Shown: positions 47,891-61,344 of the stretch, piece by piece
Position numbering within the stretch: position 1 is the stretch's first letter
How the letters are laid out: each line of letters begins with the position of its first letter
Source: Gnetum montanum
Lineage: Eukaryota > Streptophyta > Gnetopsida > Gnetales > Gnetaceae
Assembly (NCBI GenBank): GCA_015680685.1
Contig: MNCI01013865.1
Location: 427,172-491,171 of the forward strand
DNA length: 64,000 nucleotides
Direction: 5' to 3'
Made by a program: the position numbers and the translations under genes
Notes under the pieces: model-generated
Told to the model about the DNA's origin: nothing
Seen by the model: only the letters and a program-made list of their open reading frames with translations
Database searches by the model: none

Positions 47891-48056
47891 TTTAGTTGTT
47901 TGTGTGCTAATTAGAACTTAGGACATCTTTCCATTGTTGGAATGAACCCTTAGGGTTAGTTATCCTACAATCATCAAAAAGAGAGTATTACATACTAAAT
48001 AATCAATCAAGTCTCATTCTTCTTATGAGAGTGCTTCACTAACTAGGTCTGACACA

Positions 48057-50400
48057 ATGAACAATCAGAGGTGGAGTACATATGATGATCTGCTAGTGCC
48101 CCAATAGTTTCACATGGTATACGTTCATCCTAATGAGTATAAATCAAACTTTACCTTTATTGTCCATCAGGATGAACAACTACATTGACATGATTTAGAA
48201 GGTAACATAGTATTATCTCCCGATCGCTCAGTCCCAAGCATGCTTCTTCGTGCTCTCACATGAATTAGTATGCAGCACTTACAGGCAAAGTGCAGTATGC
48301 ATGAACATGACTCAAGAGAGTATTGACCCACAGAGGCACAATGTCAAAGGGACTTACAATAGGAGAGACATTACAAATCTATAAAGGAAAAGTGGGCTCA
48401 GGATGTTCCATATGTCGTAAGTGAAAATGAGGGTGAACCTGCCTCAAGAGGTTTTTGACAAAATGATGTTCCTCTCGTTGACTTCGGTCAAGGAGTTGTG
48501 TATCAAAATCTTCACTCAACTATTCATAACCTAGGTTTTGAAACCAATAAACACAAAGGGTCTAAAAAATTAACACAAACACATGACATTGATGGACATT
48601 CTGATTATAACCACAACTAAGGCCGAGACCACCAAAGAGAAAGTGACAAGCATCATCATGATGCCAGTCCTCCTTCCTCTTCACCTTCATAATCTTCTTA
48701 CCCCTCTCCTTTGGGATCTGAACATAGTCATAAAGGGAAAGACCATGAGGAAAATGCTAAGAAAAATAGAGATCATAGACAAAGCAATTGAGAAAGGGGA
48801 CAAGGGCATTCTAGAGAAACACATCATGTAAGGAGGGAGAGTGGGGTACAACATAGGCATCATAGACACCATAGACAAGACGATCACGATGAACCCCTAC
48901 TCATCACCTGAAGTATGTTAGATATAATAGAAGCTATTAGGATTCCAACAAGACACCAGAAGGATAGTAGGATCAAAAGACTAGACATGAACAACATTCC
49001 ATGATTTGAAGGGGGATACCATGTTGATCCTCAAAATCATCTACAAGCATTTCATAGACACTGATCAAGGAAGCAAAAAGCTGGTATTGGTCCTTAGAAT
49101 TGGAATCCATTCATCGATGGAGTACCATGTTAGAGTTATTCAATGATAAGTACCAAACATACTCCTAAGTGTCCAACCTATGTAAGCAAATCACATCCAA
49201 GGATGGAAACAAGGAGGACATGAACCCTTGGATGCTACCATGGGCTGATATTATGCATTATTACATCACTTCCCTAGCCATGGTTACTCACAAAGAGAAC
49301 AACTACATCATCTCATAGATGGGCTTAGGTACAAAACATGAAGAACCCTAGGGACTTATGCCCAAGGAATGCTATCTAAGATCAGATCCCATCAAACACA
49401 AAGATTTTTGGAGCAAGTTGCCAAGGAGGAAGGTGAGTTAAGGAAAAGAAAAATTATAGAGGAATACAATAGAGATCCTTCCCTCTGAAAGAAGGAAGTT
49501 AGATTTTTTGAATATGAAGAAGAGTCATCACTCAAAGAGATGGTGAATAGGAAGACTTTTCCCATTCAAAAATTTGCATTAGAAGTATTGAAAAAGGTAG
49601 ATCAAATGTGGAACTCCCTAGATGATAAATTTTAAACTATTCTAAAAATAGTAGAGGAGTCTAGAAAGCAAAGTAGTGATCAAGAGAGAAGGAAAAAGAA
49701 AGAAGCGAAGTATGTATGTAACAAAGGTAAGGGAAAAGTTACCATCATTGAAGAGGTTGCGGATTTGGACATAGACAATGATGGTGGATGTGAGATATGC
49801 CAATATGACCATCCTAAGGGATGTTGCCAAGTAGTCTCACATCTACAAGAGTCTAGGGTGTATGCACTAAATCCACAATTAAATAGATAGCAAGCACCCA
49901 GAAGGTTACCTTATCCTCAAGGTAACCCAAGGTAGTTCTAGCAAACCTTGACATATTAAACAAGTAGAGGTCCACCACAACTAAATGAATAGTATCAACA
50001 ATGGCAACAGCCACAATCATGGGGAATACCATTATCACATCAAAAATACCCTTATCATTAACCTGACCCATACAGGTACTATGTTCAGTAGCCGATCTCT
50101 CCACATGACTCCACTAGTCACATTGCTCATCAACCTCACTACCAAACCCACAAGTACTATAGAACTCCTTCTCCTAGGAGTGATGTTTCACAAATGTACT
50201 ATCCTTCTACTCCAACTACACCTCTTCCACCATTAGCTCCATTACCACCTGCTCCAACTGCACCTCTTCCACCATTAGCTCCATTACCACCTACTCCAAC
50301 TATGCAAGGTGAGCTTCCTACCTAGCCACAACAACATAATGCTACAAGGGCTGTCAATCCTCAACCTACTATTGGTTTAAACAACCACACAAAGAAGAAA
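48057..50400 (+). pseudogene. gag of the complete gypsy element
   Basis: ATG at 48057 opens MNNQRWSTYDDLLVPQ. Fragments in order: histidine- and aspartate-rich linker near 48550-48900 (RHHRHHRQDDHDE), capsid traces near 49000-49400, then a proline-rich end with repeated PLPPLAPLPPAPT near 50220-50310. The frame is broken by many stops. The matching minus-strand gag at 34900-37300 has the same order. Confidence 0.7.
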
Positions 50401-50445
50401 CCTTTCTTTAGAACCAATAGTCCAACAAAGTCCTTACAGCCACAA

Positions 50446-50946
50446 GTGGCTAATTGTCCAAATGCCTCACCATTGTTTGAATCTTTTGAGCTTCCTTTGA
50501 ACCAAAAATTTCACCCAACACATATGATCATGTTGAATCATACCATTACTAATTGTATTAAAGCTAGTCATCTTCCTAGAAAATTATCTAATCCTGGAAG
50601 TCCTCATATATATTTGCAAATTGCTAGAAATGAGCATTGCAAAGCTATTTTGGATTCAAGTTCTAGTATTAACCTAATCTCTCAAGAAATGTACAAAGCC
50701 TAGAACCTATCTCCACTAAAAAAGAGTAACATTCATTTAGAGTTGGCCAACCAATTCATCATTGTCCCATTAGGACTAGTGGAGGACATTATAACCACTA
50801 TTTATGGGTGGTTGTATCTAGCTAATTTTTTAGTGATTCAAGTCAACAACTATAAGGGGGACTTTCCAATCATAATGGGAAGAGAATGGCTAAGTACGAT
50901 TGATGTGCACCTAGAAATATGTGATCTTTCCCTAGAAATATCATAG
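50446..50946 (+). pseudogene. protease of the complete gypsy element
   Basis: Contains YLQIARNEHCKAILDSSSSI, NLISQEMYKA, then a stop, then HLELANQFIIVPLGLVEDII and DFPIIMGREWLSTIDVHLEI. The aspartate is present but the following glycine of the D(S/T)G(A/S) motif is serine. Confidence 0.85.
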
Positions 50947-51439
50947 GCAAATACATTTGGAAATATTGAAAAGAAGAAAGTTCCATGCATCACATATAGT
51001 GACACAGGGTCCAATTGTATGTAGAAGGCCTGGTTTGTACGATGCTTAACATCACCTACATGCAACTAGTGTGCACAAGTGGTTAACATACAAAGATGTT
51101 TGTATGCAGTAGCCACAAGATAGGAAGACACCTAGTGGCTGATAGCTAACTAAGAGAGCAATTCAACTCTATGCATGGAACCAACTGAGAGCCTGACTTG
51201 TGCCTATATCAATAGCATAAATACATTAGAGTAAGTCCATCACCAACTTCCAAGTCCTAACATCAAAAATATCAACTAGGGGAAGTTGAAAATTCCTAAC
51301 AAGTTTAAGGTAGAGCCCCTTGAATTGAAATCATTGCCTATCAGTATGGAATATACATTTCTCTAGAATGAAAAACTGGTAATCGTCAACACTAAGCTTG
51401 CTCGCCAACAAAAAGAAAGACTACTGAAGATGGTAAATA

Positions 51440-52870
51440 AATAGTTGAAATCCTTTGCTTGGTCATATCCTGAATTAACCAGAATAGATCCTAGGATATG
51501 CAAGCATAGAATTTACACTAACCCCTCCATGAAGTCTCAATGACAATTGCAAAGACGACTAAACCCAAAGCTTAAGCAAGTGGTTAAAGAAGAAATTGAA
51601 CAATTTCTAAAAGTTGGGTTCATCTACCCCATTGCTAATAGTGAATGGGTTAATCTATTAGTCATTGTGCCTAAAAAGGGACATAAATGGAGGGTGTGTA
51701 TAGACTTTAGGCTATTAAACATGGAAACATTTAAATACCATTTCCCATTTCCATTCATTGACCAAGTCTTAGATACCATTGTAGGGCATTACTACTATAG
51801 TTTTCTAGATGGTTACAGTGGATACAATCAAATTCATATAACACTAGAAGACCAAGCCAAGACTACATTCACAAGCCCTTGGGGAACATTTGGATATAAG
51901 TAGATGCCATTTGGCTTATGCAATGCCCCAGTGACATTTCAATGTCTAGTTATAAGTATATTTCAATAGCAAATAGGGAATGGTATGGAGGTCTTTATGG
52001 ACGATTTCTCCACCTATAGAGTAGACTTCAGACAAGCATTGGACCAATTAGAGCAAGTATTGAAATGATGTGTAGAAACCAACTTAAGGCTCAATTGGCA
52101 AAAAAGCCATTTAATGGTCCAAGAAGGCATTGTATTAGGGCATAAGATTTCACAAATAGGGATAGAGGTAGATCCTAAAACTATTAAAGTCATCCAAGGA
52201 ATCACTTGTCAACCTAACACTATAAAATATATCTGATCATTCCTTGGACATACTGGCTATTATAGATGCTTCATCAAAAACTTTTTGAAGATTGCAAAAC
52301 CATTGGTAGAATTAACAAAGAAGGACGTATCCTTTAAATGAAAAAAGGAATGTGAGCTAGCCTTCCAAACCTTGAAGTAGAAGCTCATAGAAACACCTAT
52401 TCTACAAGCTCTTGACTGGTCTAGACCATTGCACATAATGATTAATTCATCCAAATTTGTTTTAGAAGCCATGCTTACATAGTTATATGACTAGAAATGA
52501 CCCTATTACATTCACTATGGAAATCAAAGTATTTTTGGTGCATAGCTCAACTACACCACAATAGAAAAAGAGTTAATGGTTGTGGTGTTTGAACTAGAAA
52601 AATTTAGGTACTATGTATTGGGCTATAAGATATTTGTACACATGGATCATAGTGCAATTCAATTCCTAATGAATAGACCAATAGTGAGCCCTTGCATCAT
52701 ATGATGGCTAGTGATCTTACAGGAATTCGATCTTACGATGATCAATCGTAAAGGCACTGAGAATGTTTTTCGTGATCATTTATCTTAGGTACGATGGGAC
52801 AACAAAGAGGATGAATATCCAATTTCTAACCACTTCCCTAATGAATTTCTCTTTGCAGGTGTAGTAAAAA
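51440..52870 (+). pseudogene. RT and RNase H of the complete gypsy element
   Basis: An open stretch 51547-51903 holds VKEEIEQFLKVGFIYPIANS, PKKGHKWRVCIDFRLLN, HFPFPFIDQVLDTIVGHYYY and TFTSPWGTFGYK. After a stop come MPFGLCNAPVTFQC and the active site EVFMDDFSTY (FMDD in place of YVDD, common in this group). The thumb shows SFLGHTGYYRCFIKNFLKIA. RNase H shows LHIMINSSKF, LNYTTIEKELMVVVFELEKF and VHMDHSAIQFLMNRPI. Several TGA and TAG stops stand where tryptophan or glutamine is expected. Confidence 0.9.
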
Positions 52871-53029
52871 ATTAATTAACTATAGAGACAAATTGGTATA
52901 GTAGCATTCCTACCTATCTTCTCACACAAGAAACACCACAAGGGTTAGATGTTAAAAAGAAACAATAGTTTCTTCACCAAGCCAAATATTTCATGGAAAT
53001 CAACTAATAACTTTATAAAATATGTTCTG

Positions 53030-54110
53030 ATGGTGTATTCTTGATGTAAATCAATTGCAAGTTCTCCAAGATGCTCATGAGAGTCCTTGTGGGGGTCATT
53101 ACACTAGGAGATGAACAACCATTAAAATCTTACTTGTAGGACATTATTGGCCTACATTGTTTTGGGATGCTCATCATTTTGTTCAATCTTGTGAGTGCTA
53201 CCAATGCAATGGGGTAATGACTGCTAGAATGGAGAGTCCAAAACAATGGATTCAACCTTTAGAACCCTTTGACATATGGGGTATTGATTTTATGGGGCCT
53301 ATCATACCAATTTCTAATGGAAAAGCCTACATTGTTGTTGCTATTGACTACTTTACAAAATGGGTAGAAGCAACTAGTGTTACTGACTATACATCATCTA
53401 CTGCTACATGATTTGTTCAACAACAAATCATAAATAGGTTTGGCATGCCTCGTGCACTTATTTCCATTTGAAAATTAATGCAACACTTAGGATTTGGGCA
53501 CAAGTTAACTACACCATATCATCCTCAAGCAAATGGTCAAGCTGAGGTCACCAATAGGGAGATCACAAAAATATTGACATGAACCATTAGCAAATATAGG
53601 TGAGACTAGAGCACCAAATTGAATGATTCTCTTTGGGCATACCACTCCACATGGAAACTCCCTATAGGCTATTCTCCCTATGAGTTAGTGTACGATACAC
53701 TTCCAATGCTTCCTATCTAAGCTAAGCTTCATACACCATCTACAACATGTGACCTCAACCTTGACCTCAATCTAGCATAGAAAGAATGGTTGATGAACCT
53801 TAACTTGCTAGATGAAAATAAATAAGCCACCCTGTCATCCAATGAATTTCACAAGACCTTCAATAAGCCACGTCATGACCTAAGGATTAGGAAAGTTACA
53901 TACCAACCAAAAGATAAGATTCTTTACTAGAATCTCACACATGTGCCACAATGAACTAAATTTTAAATGCTATGGGAAGGACCTTATATCATTCAAGAAA
54001 CGTTTCCTTTAGGGGCCATGATGATCTATAAACTTGAAAGCTTGGACAGGAAATTATTAGTCATCATCCAGTAACCAAACCTTTCCATGAGCCTAAAACA
54101 GCCAATACCA
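53030..54110 (+). pseudogene. integrase of the complete gypsy element
   Basis: The zinc-binding region shows HESPCGGHYTRR and SCECYQCNG. The core open stretch 53157-53411 shows EPFDIWGIDFMGPIIPISNG and AIDYFTKWVEATSV. YHPQANGQAEVTNREITKIL supplies the catalytic glutamate. C-terminal DNA-binding traces (WEGPYIIQETFPLGA) lie near 53970. The second aspartate block is damaged (PRALISI followed by a stop). Confidence 0.9.
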
Positions 54111-55924
54111 ACCTTGCTCATTATTTTAGATCTCCTCCTTCTAACTCAGTTGTGGGGGAGATGGCCACTAATACTAACCATTCTAAATCCCTTGGTTCCT
54201 TTGACTTTTTGCTTTACACATTCTTCATCTTTACTTATTTTTGTTTTACACCATCATTAACATTTTTACTATTTCTTTCTATATTACATTTTTTTTGAAT
54301 AAATATCACTTCTCGTATAATAAGTGCTCATGATGGTGGATTGTACTATAATGGTGTTGATTGCAAATGTTTGGTTTTTACCATTGATTTCTAATGTCGA
54401 TACTAACATATGGTTTCTTTTGATAAACAGGCAATGAGTCCACGTCACCCATTCATCCATACAACTCTATGGTCTCCCCTTGTTTTGTAAATGTACTATC
54501 CCTTTTTCTAAAAAAACTTATTAATAAATTGGTGGCTTGATATTCTTCAAATCAAGGAAAGATCCAAATGGATTGAAAAGGTTGTGACTTCAAGGGGATT
54601 CGACACATTTTTATTGGGTATTCTCTTGGGTACTTGGATGTTTTTCATAGGTCTTCTGTCATTTCACTATTGACCAATATTAGGAAGTTGACTAAATCAA
54701 ATAAGTCTTTGCATGATGTGGTTCTCACTCATAAAAAATACTGGTGAGAATTCAAAGCACACCCCTTAGACATAATAAAGAACCATGGGCTACAAGTACT
54801 GGTTATGGCACTAGAAAGACATGTTACCCATGCCTAAAGGTTCCCTCTAACTATGGCCCTTACTCACTTCTTGTTTCTCTATTATTCTTCTTTTGAAATG
54901 GTGGTTTCTTTGTGAAAGCATTCTCAATGCTTCAGGAGGATGGATTGGTCAAGTGTGTTGATGCAAGGTCACCGGATGTGGTTAGTTTTAATCTAGATCT
55001 TGGTTGAATTTTATTAAGTCACCTTAATCACATAATACATAAGGAACTTTACACAACCTTGATTTTGGGATTCCATTCCATTTCATTCTCTCTTTCTATA
55101 TTTCTTTCCATATTCCACCTCATTGCTAGTTTTATAATTAGTCTATATCCTAGTTGACACATTGTTATTCTTTGGTAAATTCTTATGGGTAAGTCCTTAA
55201 CCATTATTTCCATGTGTCATTCCTAGAGCCTATGGACTCTTTGGTTTGTGGGTTTGTCAGGGCATAAAGGGCATGAGCCTACTTTGGGGAGGACCCAATA
55301 ACATGCATTTTTGTTTTTGTTTTATTGGCTTCACCATTGTTATTTCTCTCATCTTTCTTGTTCTTTAAATTTTTCCATCCTATTACTACTAGAGGTTAAC
55401 TCTTAGTCATGGGGACCTTATCACAAATTTATCCATTCCATTACTTATCTCACCCCTACACCTTGGGTAGTCATCAGTTATAAACCTCTAACTCAGTATC
55501 TGCCATACACACAACCTATCCAATGTGCTTTATAACGGTAAGGTATCAATTACATTATATCTTTTCTATCCTTGCTAATTCATGACTGTGTTGTGTGTGC
55601 AAATGGCAATCACATGAACAATGGACTAGGATAGAAGGGAGCACTCAAGATGGACTAAAGCAAAAAGCATTTATGTAGTGAACAAGCTTGATTATGTGGC
55701 CGTGGATGAATAATAGTGTGAATGTTTTTGACAATGGTAGCGATGTACAGTGTTCACCAAAATGGTTATGAACACCAAGGTTGTAATATGTTTGTCAATT
55801 CGTTCATCAGGCACTTTGAGTCTATCATTTCATGTCACTATTAGTTGTTATTTAGTCAATAATCCCATACAGTCCCAGTATTTTGTAAGGAACTTGAGGA
55901 TGAGTTTTAGTTCAGTTGTGGTGG
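54111..55924 (+). other. long 3' untranslated region of the complete gypsy element
   Basis: 1.8 kb between integrase and LTR. It starts with a polypurine-like TTGTGGGGGAGATGG at about 54147, which opens an ATG followed by a strongly hydrophobic stretch (about 54200-54300), then frames full of stops. Some relatives carry a membrane-protein-like gene here; the trace is too weak to call one. No second polypurine tract is obvious immediately before the 3' LTR (GTTGTGGTGGTA). Confidence 0.5.
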
Positions 55925-56802
55925 TATGATGAGTAACGATATTAGACCCGCGATATTGAACCCACGTTATCGGGCCTTCGATATCAAATACGCGATATTG
56001 AAGTCACCAAAGCAATATTAGACATATGATATCAAAACTTGTCTCATCTCCTATAAATAAGAGATAGGGGCACTTGGTTTCATAGTTAGTTTTATTAGTC
56101 CCTTAGCCAAACCCTTGCAATATTCCCTTTTCAAAGTTAGAATTATTTCTGAGTGTCTATAGTAGAAGTCATCAAGTGAATGAATCTTTATTCAAGCATT
56201 GTATACCTAAGCACACCTTGTGTCCGAAAATAAAGATGAACTTTGTGATAAACCTTGCAATATTCAGAATAGCTTAATTATTTTATTTAAATGTTATTTA
56301 CTATTATTTGCTACTCTTATTAGTTAATTAATGTTATTTTTAATGTTATTTTTATTTAATTGTTAATTACCCATGAATTAGCACACTCAGTATGACCACT
56401 TAGAGCATACATGTACACTTTGTAACCCAGTAACAACTAGCATTTGGTAATCCCAGTAGTGTTACACTAGTTTAGGATGTGTCCAGTAAGTGGGCATGGA
56501 TGCTAGTGTTAGGACTATTTAGAGAATAGTTAACTAGTTAAATCAAGTTAGTTATTAGATTATTTTTTTCCTCCACTTTAAGCACTAGGAACATAAAACA
56601 TAAAAGAGCATAAAAATCATATACCTCAAGATTACTTAACCATACAATTGTGCCTTACAAGTAAGCTTGGGAAGACAATGATTGCATGACCCATCCTTGT
56701 TCTATGTAAGCACATAAGAACTTAATCCTTGGAGTTCAACTGGATCATGCATAAACGCTCATATTCATATGGTTGGGCATAGGGGTACCTCATCACTCAT
56801 CA
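55925..56802 (+). repeat. 3' LTR of the complete gypsy element
   Basis: 878 bases, with the same GATATC-type U3 words and TATAAATA at 56052-56059; a short extra segment near 55960 and a duplicated TAATGTTATTTT near 56330 account for most of the length difference. Confidence 0.9.
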
Positions 56803-56807
56803 GGCCT

Positions 56808-58005
56808 CAAAAGGATTTGGGGCACCTTAGATAATATTTTCAATCACCTAAGGACTTTAAAAATCTATCACCAAAAGGAATGTATGAAAATGAATGAAAA
56901 CATGTGAATGCATATCCAACATTGGATTATTAAGCCTAGTACAATAGAAAATGTGGCCAAAAATAAACTATAAACTTTGTACTAACTACAAAGTACAATG
57001 GTAAGAGAATACAAATTGTGGAACTCTAAATGTTTTGGAAGTCTTCATAAAGAATGGTGATAAAACTCTAGCTTGTGGGCATAAGGTGTGTATCCAACAG
57101 TCCTTCTAAATGTGTTTAATTAACTCAGTCTACTTATGGATGTCATTGCAATAGGTTCTCAGTGCTCATGATAATTAGCATTGGAATGAAGAATGTTCCT
57201 AGACTTTCAAATACGCTCCAATAGTCTCTCATTTCGAGAAGTATTAAAATGATCCAAAATTCCCCTAAAATGATCTTGATCCTTGTTTTTATAGGCCACC
57301 ATTTGATGTTACTCTATTGATAAGGTTCTGCCAAGTATCCTAGGTAGTTATACAACATATTTGATAATTTCAAGAGTCCAAAATTGCAATGTATGGGCCA
57401 CTAGCATTTTCAACTTTTTGTACCATATTTGATAGCATTTTTGACATTTGAGCTCAAGTACACTAGCATAATTAAATTCATAGCTTTTTTGATAATGTTG
57501 GCCATGAACTTCATTTTATATGTTAGAAAATGATCATAATGTTTGCCAAAACAAGGCCACAAGGTAGCATCTTTAATGGGAAAAGAAGGTAGTTATTCTT
57601 GCTCTTAAATCTAATCAAAACTACAATTAAAATATAGCTACTATGCTTATCTATTTGCAACATGAATTTTTCTTGAGGTGTTTTAGTGTGTGCATGAAAA
57701 TTTTATGTTGTATACTAATTTATAAATTAAGAATAATTTTGTATATAACATTTAAAACCTAATATTGGTGTTATATGATCCTGTTTGATTCTTCTTGTGA
57801 AAAGGATTCATGATTTAAAAGCTAATTAAATAAGTTATTCCTAATAATTTAGAAGAATTTACCAATGCATTTAGCTTTTAGCTTCAATTTTAGTTTTTCA
57901 AATCTTATTCTATATGTTAAAATATCTTGTTTACTTTCACAAATACATTATCAAGGACATGAATTGGGTAAAATGGGAGTTAGGCTGAGTTACGTTATTA
58001 CATAC
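56808..58005. other. AT-rich stretch, probably including the 5' LTR of the next gypsy element
   Basis: The last bases (ACGTTATTACA, ending 58002) precede a primer site, so some of this must be LTR, but its start was not found. No coding pattern. Confidence 0.45.
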
Positions 58006-58061
58006 TGGTATTAGAGCATGGTTCTAAGAGTCTCTAAAATATTTTTCTAGATTAATAGAAG

Positions 58062-59140
58062 ATGTCAACAAGAGGTAGTAAACCCAAAAATGAAAATGCT
58101 AAGCAACAAAATAAGAATACAATGTCCACTGAAGTAAGATGATGAGTAGAAGGGGTTCGAGCACCAATAGGGTTATCAACCAATAATTAACCACCATTCT
58201 GAAATAATATAGACCCAACATTATTAAATATTATTATCTAATTAATATCTCAATTTTTACAACAATCACAAGAGCCTTGAAAGTAACATCCTCTAGAATC
58301 TTGAGGAGGAATAAGAATTTTCATCTAAATCTTCTTAAAGCTACAACCATTAAGGTTTGAAGGAAGTGCAAATCTCACAAATGCAAAATCATGGATAAAT
58401 GATATTGAGAAGGCTTTAGCTACCCTTGAATATAATTATAATGAAAAATCTTCATTATCCATTTATATGCCTCAAGGAGAGGCAAATCTATTGTGGAAGA
58501 TTGAAATGGAAAAATGAAACTATGAAGATGAGCCTCTAAGGGATAATTTTATCTACACTTTTAAGGAAAAAATATATTAGTAGGTTTTATATTCAAGAAA
58601 AGGAAAGGGAGTCTAATGAACTAAAACAAGGATTTATACCACTATGTCTGAACATGAGGCAAAGCTTATAGCATTTCTCATAAAAATTTGATGAAGAAAA
58701 CACAATATTTTATAGATTCTAGTCATCCTAGATTACTTGAGAAGGTGGTCAGCACAATACCAAAAACATTAGCTAAGGTAATGGAAATAACAAAGATAAT
58801 TGGCATAAATTTCATGAAGCTAAGAAAAAGAATCATTTTAGATCTTATGTTTTTAGTCAAGAAAGAAGATGGATTCCTATAAACAATCACAATGATGAAG
58901 TAAACCCCAAACATAAGTGGCAAGGATAGAAGAGAATTTGGTCTACTCCTACTCAAAGCTATAATACAAAAAGAGCTAACAATGAGCAAGGCTTATAAGC
59001 TAGTAATAGTTAAGCACTATCAAAGGAGAAAAGATATTTCAAATATCAAGGCCCCCATTTGATTCAGGATTGTCAAAAATGGAAAGAGTTCATCATCACC
59101 TATAGAATAGTCTATACCATCTCAAGCAAGAAAGCTTTGA
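58062..59140 (+). pseudogene. gag of the truncated gypsy element
   Basis: ATG 58062 opens MSTRGSKPKNENAKQQNKN. The capsid starts with LKLQPLRFEGSANLTNAKSW, INDIEKALATLEYNYNEKSS. A zinc-knuckle-like remnant (CQGPHLIQDC-like) is near 59040-59070. Many stops. Confidence 0.7.
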
Positions 59141-59143
59141 GTA

Positions 59144-59560
59144 GTGGTAGAGAATCAAGAGGTTTCTCATCAAAGCTCTATAATAGAAGGTAAAGGACTT
59201 ATTAATTCTAAGGAAGTAGATGTGTTGTTTAATTGTGGAGCCCCTCATTGTTTTATTTCTCCTAGAATAGTAGAATTTAAGAAAGTAAAGTGTATGCTAA
59301 TTGAGGGAATCATTAAACTTGTTAATGGATCCACAACTATAGTAAGCCAACAAGTTTTAGATTGTAGATTAAGATTAAGTGGAGAAGACTTCATTATTTA
59401 TTCCTTAGTTATTAATTTATGAGATTATGATGTACTTGTTGGACTGAATTGGCTATATGAGCATTGAGCTATAATAAATTGTAGAGAAAGAACCATAATA
59501 GTGAAAGTAGAAGGTCAAAGATTGAGCCTAAAGAAACAAATAAAATCACTAGAAGGGAAT
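59144..59560 (+). pseudogene. protease of the truncated gypsy element
   Basis: Open to 59422: INSKEVDVLFNCGAPHCFIS, then LVNGSTTIVSQQVLDC and, after a stop, DYDVLVGLNWLYEH. The catalytic aspartate of DSGA is asparagine (NCGA), so the enzyme would be inactive. Confidence 0.82.
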
Positions 59561-59779
59561 CTAATCAAAGATAAAAAAACATTAAGCATGAGTTTAGAAG
59601 GGGAACCCAAATTTTCTTATTACAATTAAGTGTAGCAAATGTCAAAGAAAAGGAACCCAAGGTAAGAAATTCTCTAGTGTTAACTAAATACTAAGATTTT
59701 TTTGCAACAAAACTCCAAGGAATTCCACCTCATAGAGAAGTAGAATTCACAATAGAATTACTACTAGAAACTAGTCCTA

Positions 59780-61344
59780 TTTTAGGAGCTCCTTGTAGAA
59801 TGGTACTAGAAGAAATGAAAGAATTAAAGATCCAACTTAAGAAGCTTATAGAAAAATGATTTATTTATCCAACTATATCACCATGGGATGCACAAATTCT
59901 AGTTGAGAAGAAAAAGGATGACACATTAAGGCTATGCATAGATTATTGACAACTAAATAAAGTTCTATTAAGAATAAATATCCATGACCAAGGATTGATG
60001 ATCTCTTTGATTAACTAAAGGAAGCCAAGGTGTTTTCTAAAATAGATTTAAAATCTAGGTATCATCAAGTTAGAAGTAAGATAATAGATATCCATAAGAC
60101 TACTTTTCATACAAAAATAGAAATTATGAGTTTAGAGTTATGACTTTTAGGTTAATGAATGATCCTATTGTTTTTATGAATCTTATGAATCATATTTTCT
60201 AATCATATTTGTATTAGTTTGTGATAGTCTTTATTGATGGCATACTTATATATTCTAAGAGTTATGAGGATAATGAAAACATCTTAGAATAGTATTTCAA
60301 ATATAAGGAAAACAAAAATTATATGCAAGTGAAAGTAAGTGCTCCTTTTAGAAGGAAAGTATTTAATTTTCAAGGCATATAATCTCAATGTATGGAGTTC
60401 CCAGTAGATCCATAAAAGCATTTATCCAATGGCTAAGAGCAACTAGTGTGGCAGAGTTACATAGCTTTTTGGGTCTTTTAGGATACTATAGACACTTCAT
60501 TTTCAATTTTGCAAAATTTTTAGGACCATTAACTAAATTACTAAGAAAATAAAAATCTGATGATTGGACATAGAAATGTGAAGGCTCATTTAATAAGTAA
60601 ATGAAATTATTAGCTAATGTTCCAATATTAGTAATGCCAGATGAAAAAAAAGGCATTATATTGCCTACATTGATGCTTTTGAAGAAGCATTGGAATGTTT
60701 ATTAGAACAAGAAAGAAAGATGATAGCATATGAATCTCATTGACTAAAGATGCATGAGAGGAACTATCCTATTTAGGATTTAGAGCTTGTAGTAGATGTT
60801 TTTGCTTTAAGATTATGAATATACTATTTATATGATGTCAACTTTTAGGTATGAACTAATCATCAATTTTTGAGATATATTTTAAGGTAATCCAATCTAA
60901 ATCTCAAGCAATGAAGATGGATGAAGTTCCTTTGTAATTTTGACTTTAAGATCCAATATCATGAGGAAAAAGGGAATAAGATTGCTCTTAATAGAAGAGG
61001 GTATCTTAAGGTAGTTATAGACATTTAAAATCAACTCAAGAGGATTATTCAAGAAGCTCAAGAAAAGCATGAAACTTGTCAAGAATTAAAAGAATAAATA
61101 TTACAATCTAAAGATATAGTTCATTATTCCATAAAAAAGGAAAACATAATTTAATTTAAGGATAGGTAGTTTGTTCATAAAGTTGTTGATATAAGGAAAA
61201 AACTAATGTATAAATTTGATCATCCTCCTATTCCTAGAAATCTAGGTGAAAACAAGATTTATCAAGAAATGAAAAGTAATGTTTGGTGTCCAAGAAAGAA
61301 ATAAGATATAGCAACATATGTGTCAATATGCTTAACTTTCCAAC
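59780..61344 (+). pseudogene. RT, RNase H and integrase start of the truncated gypsy element
   Basis: RT blocks: KEAKVFSKIDLKSRYHQV, FRVMTFRLMNDPIVFMNLMN and VIVFIDGILIYSKSYED, where the second catalytic aspartate is glycine. The thumb reads LHSFLGLLGYYRHFIFNFAK. RNase H remnants lie at 60640-60960. Integrase begins KIYQEMKSNVWCPRKK then DIATYVSICLTFQL, the HHCC region, and stops there. Everything downstream in integrase and the 3' LTR is missing. Confidence 0.82.

Larger units (their letters stand above)
47019..56807 (+). mobile_element. complete decayed gypsy retrotransposon with GGCCT target duplication
   Basis: LTRs at 47024-47871 and 55925-56802 both run TGATGAG to CTCATCA. GGCCT stands immediately outside both ends (47019-47023 and 56803-56807), a perfect five-base target duplication, so this is a single insertion with both ends intact, 9779 bases long. 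Order gag, protease, RT, RNase H, integrase on the plus strand is Ty3/gypsy. The primer site TGGTGCCATTGCTAGGGA resembles the TGGCGCCGTTGCCGGGGA type of plant Athila-related elements; lineage assignment is an inference. LTRs differ at many positions, so the insertion is not recent. Confidence 0.93.
58006..61344 (+). mobile_element. 3'-truncated gypsy element with initiator-Met-type primer site
   Basis: TGGTATTAGAGCATGG at 58006-58021 is one base from TGGTATCAGAGC. Gag, protease, RT, RNase H and the start of integrase follow, then homology ends at about 61344 inside the integrase zinc region. Domain style (long protease-RT spacer, FIDD-type RT) resembles chromovirus-like plant elements; lineage is an inference. 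Frames are extensively broken. Confidence 0.8.
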
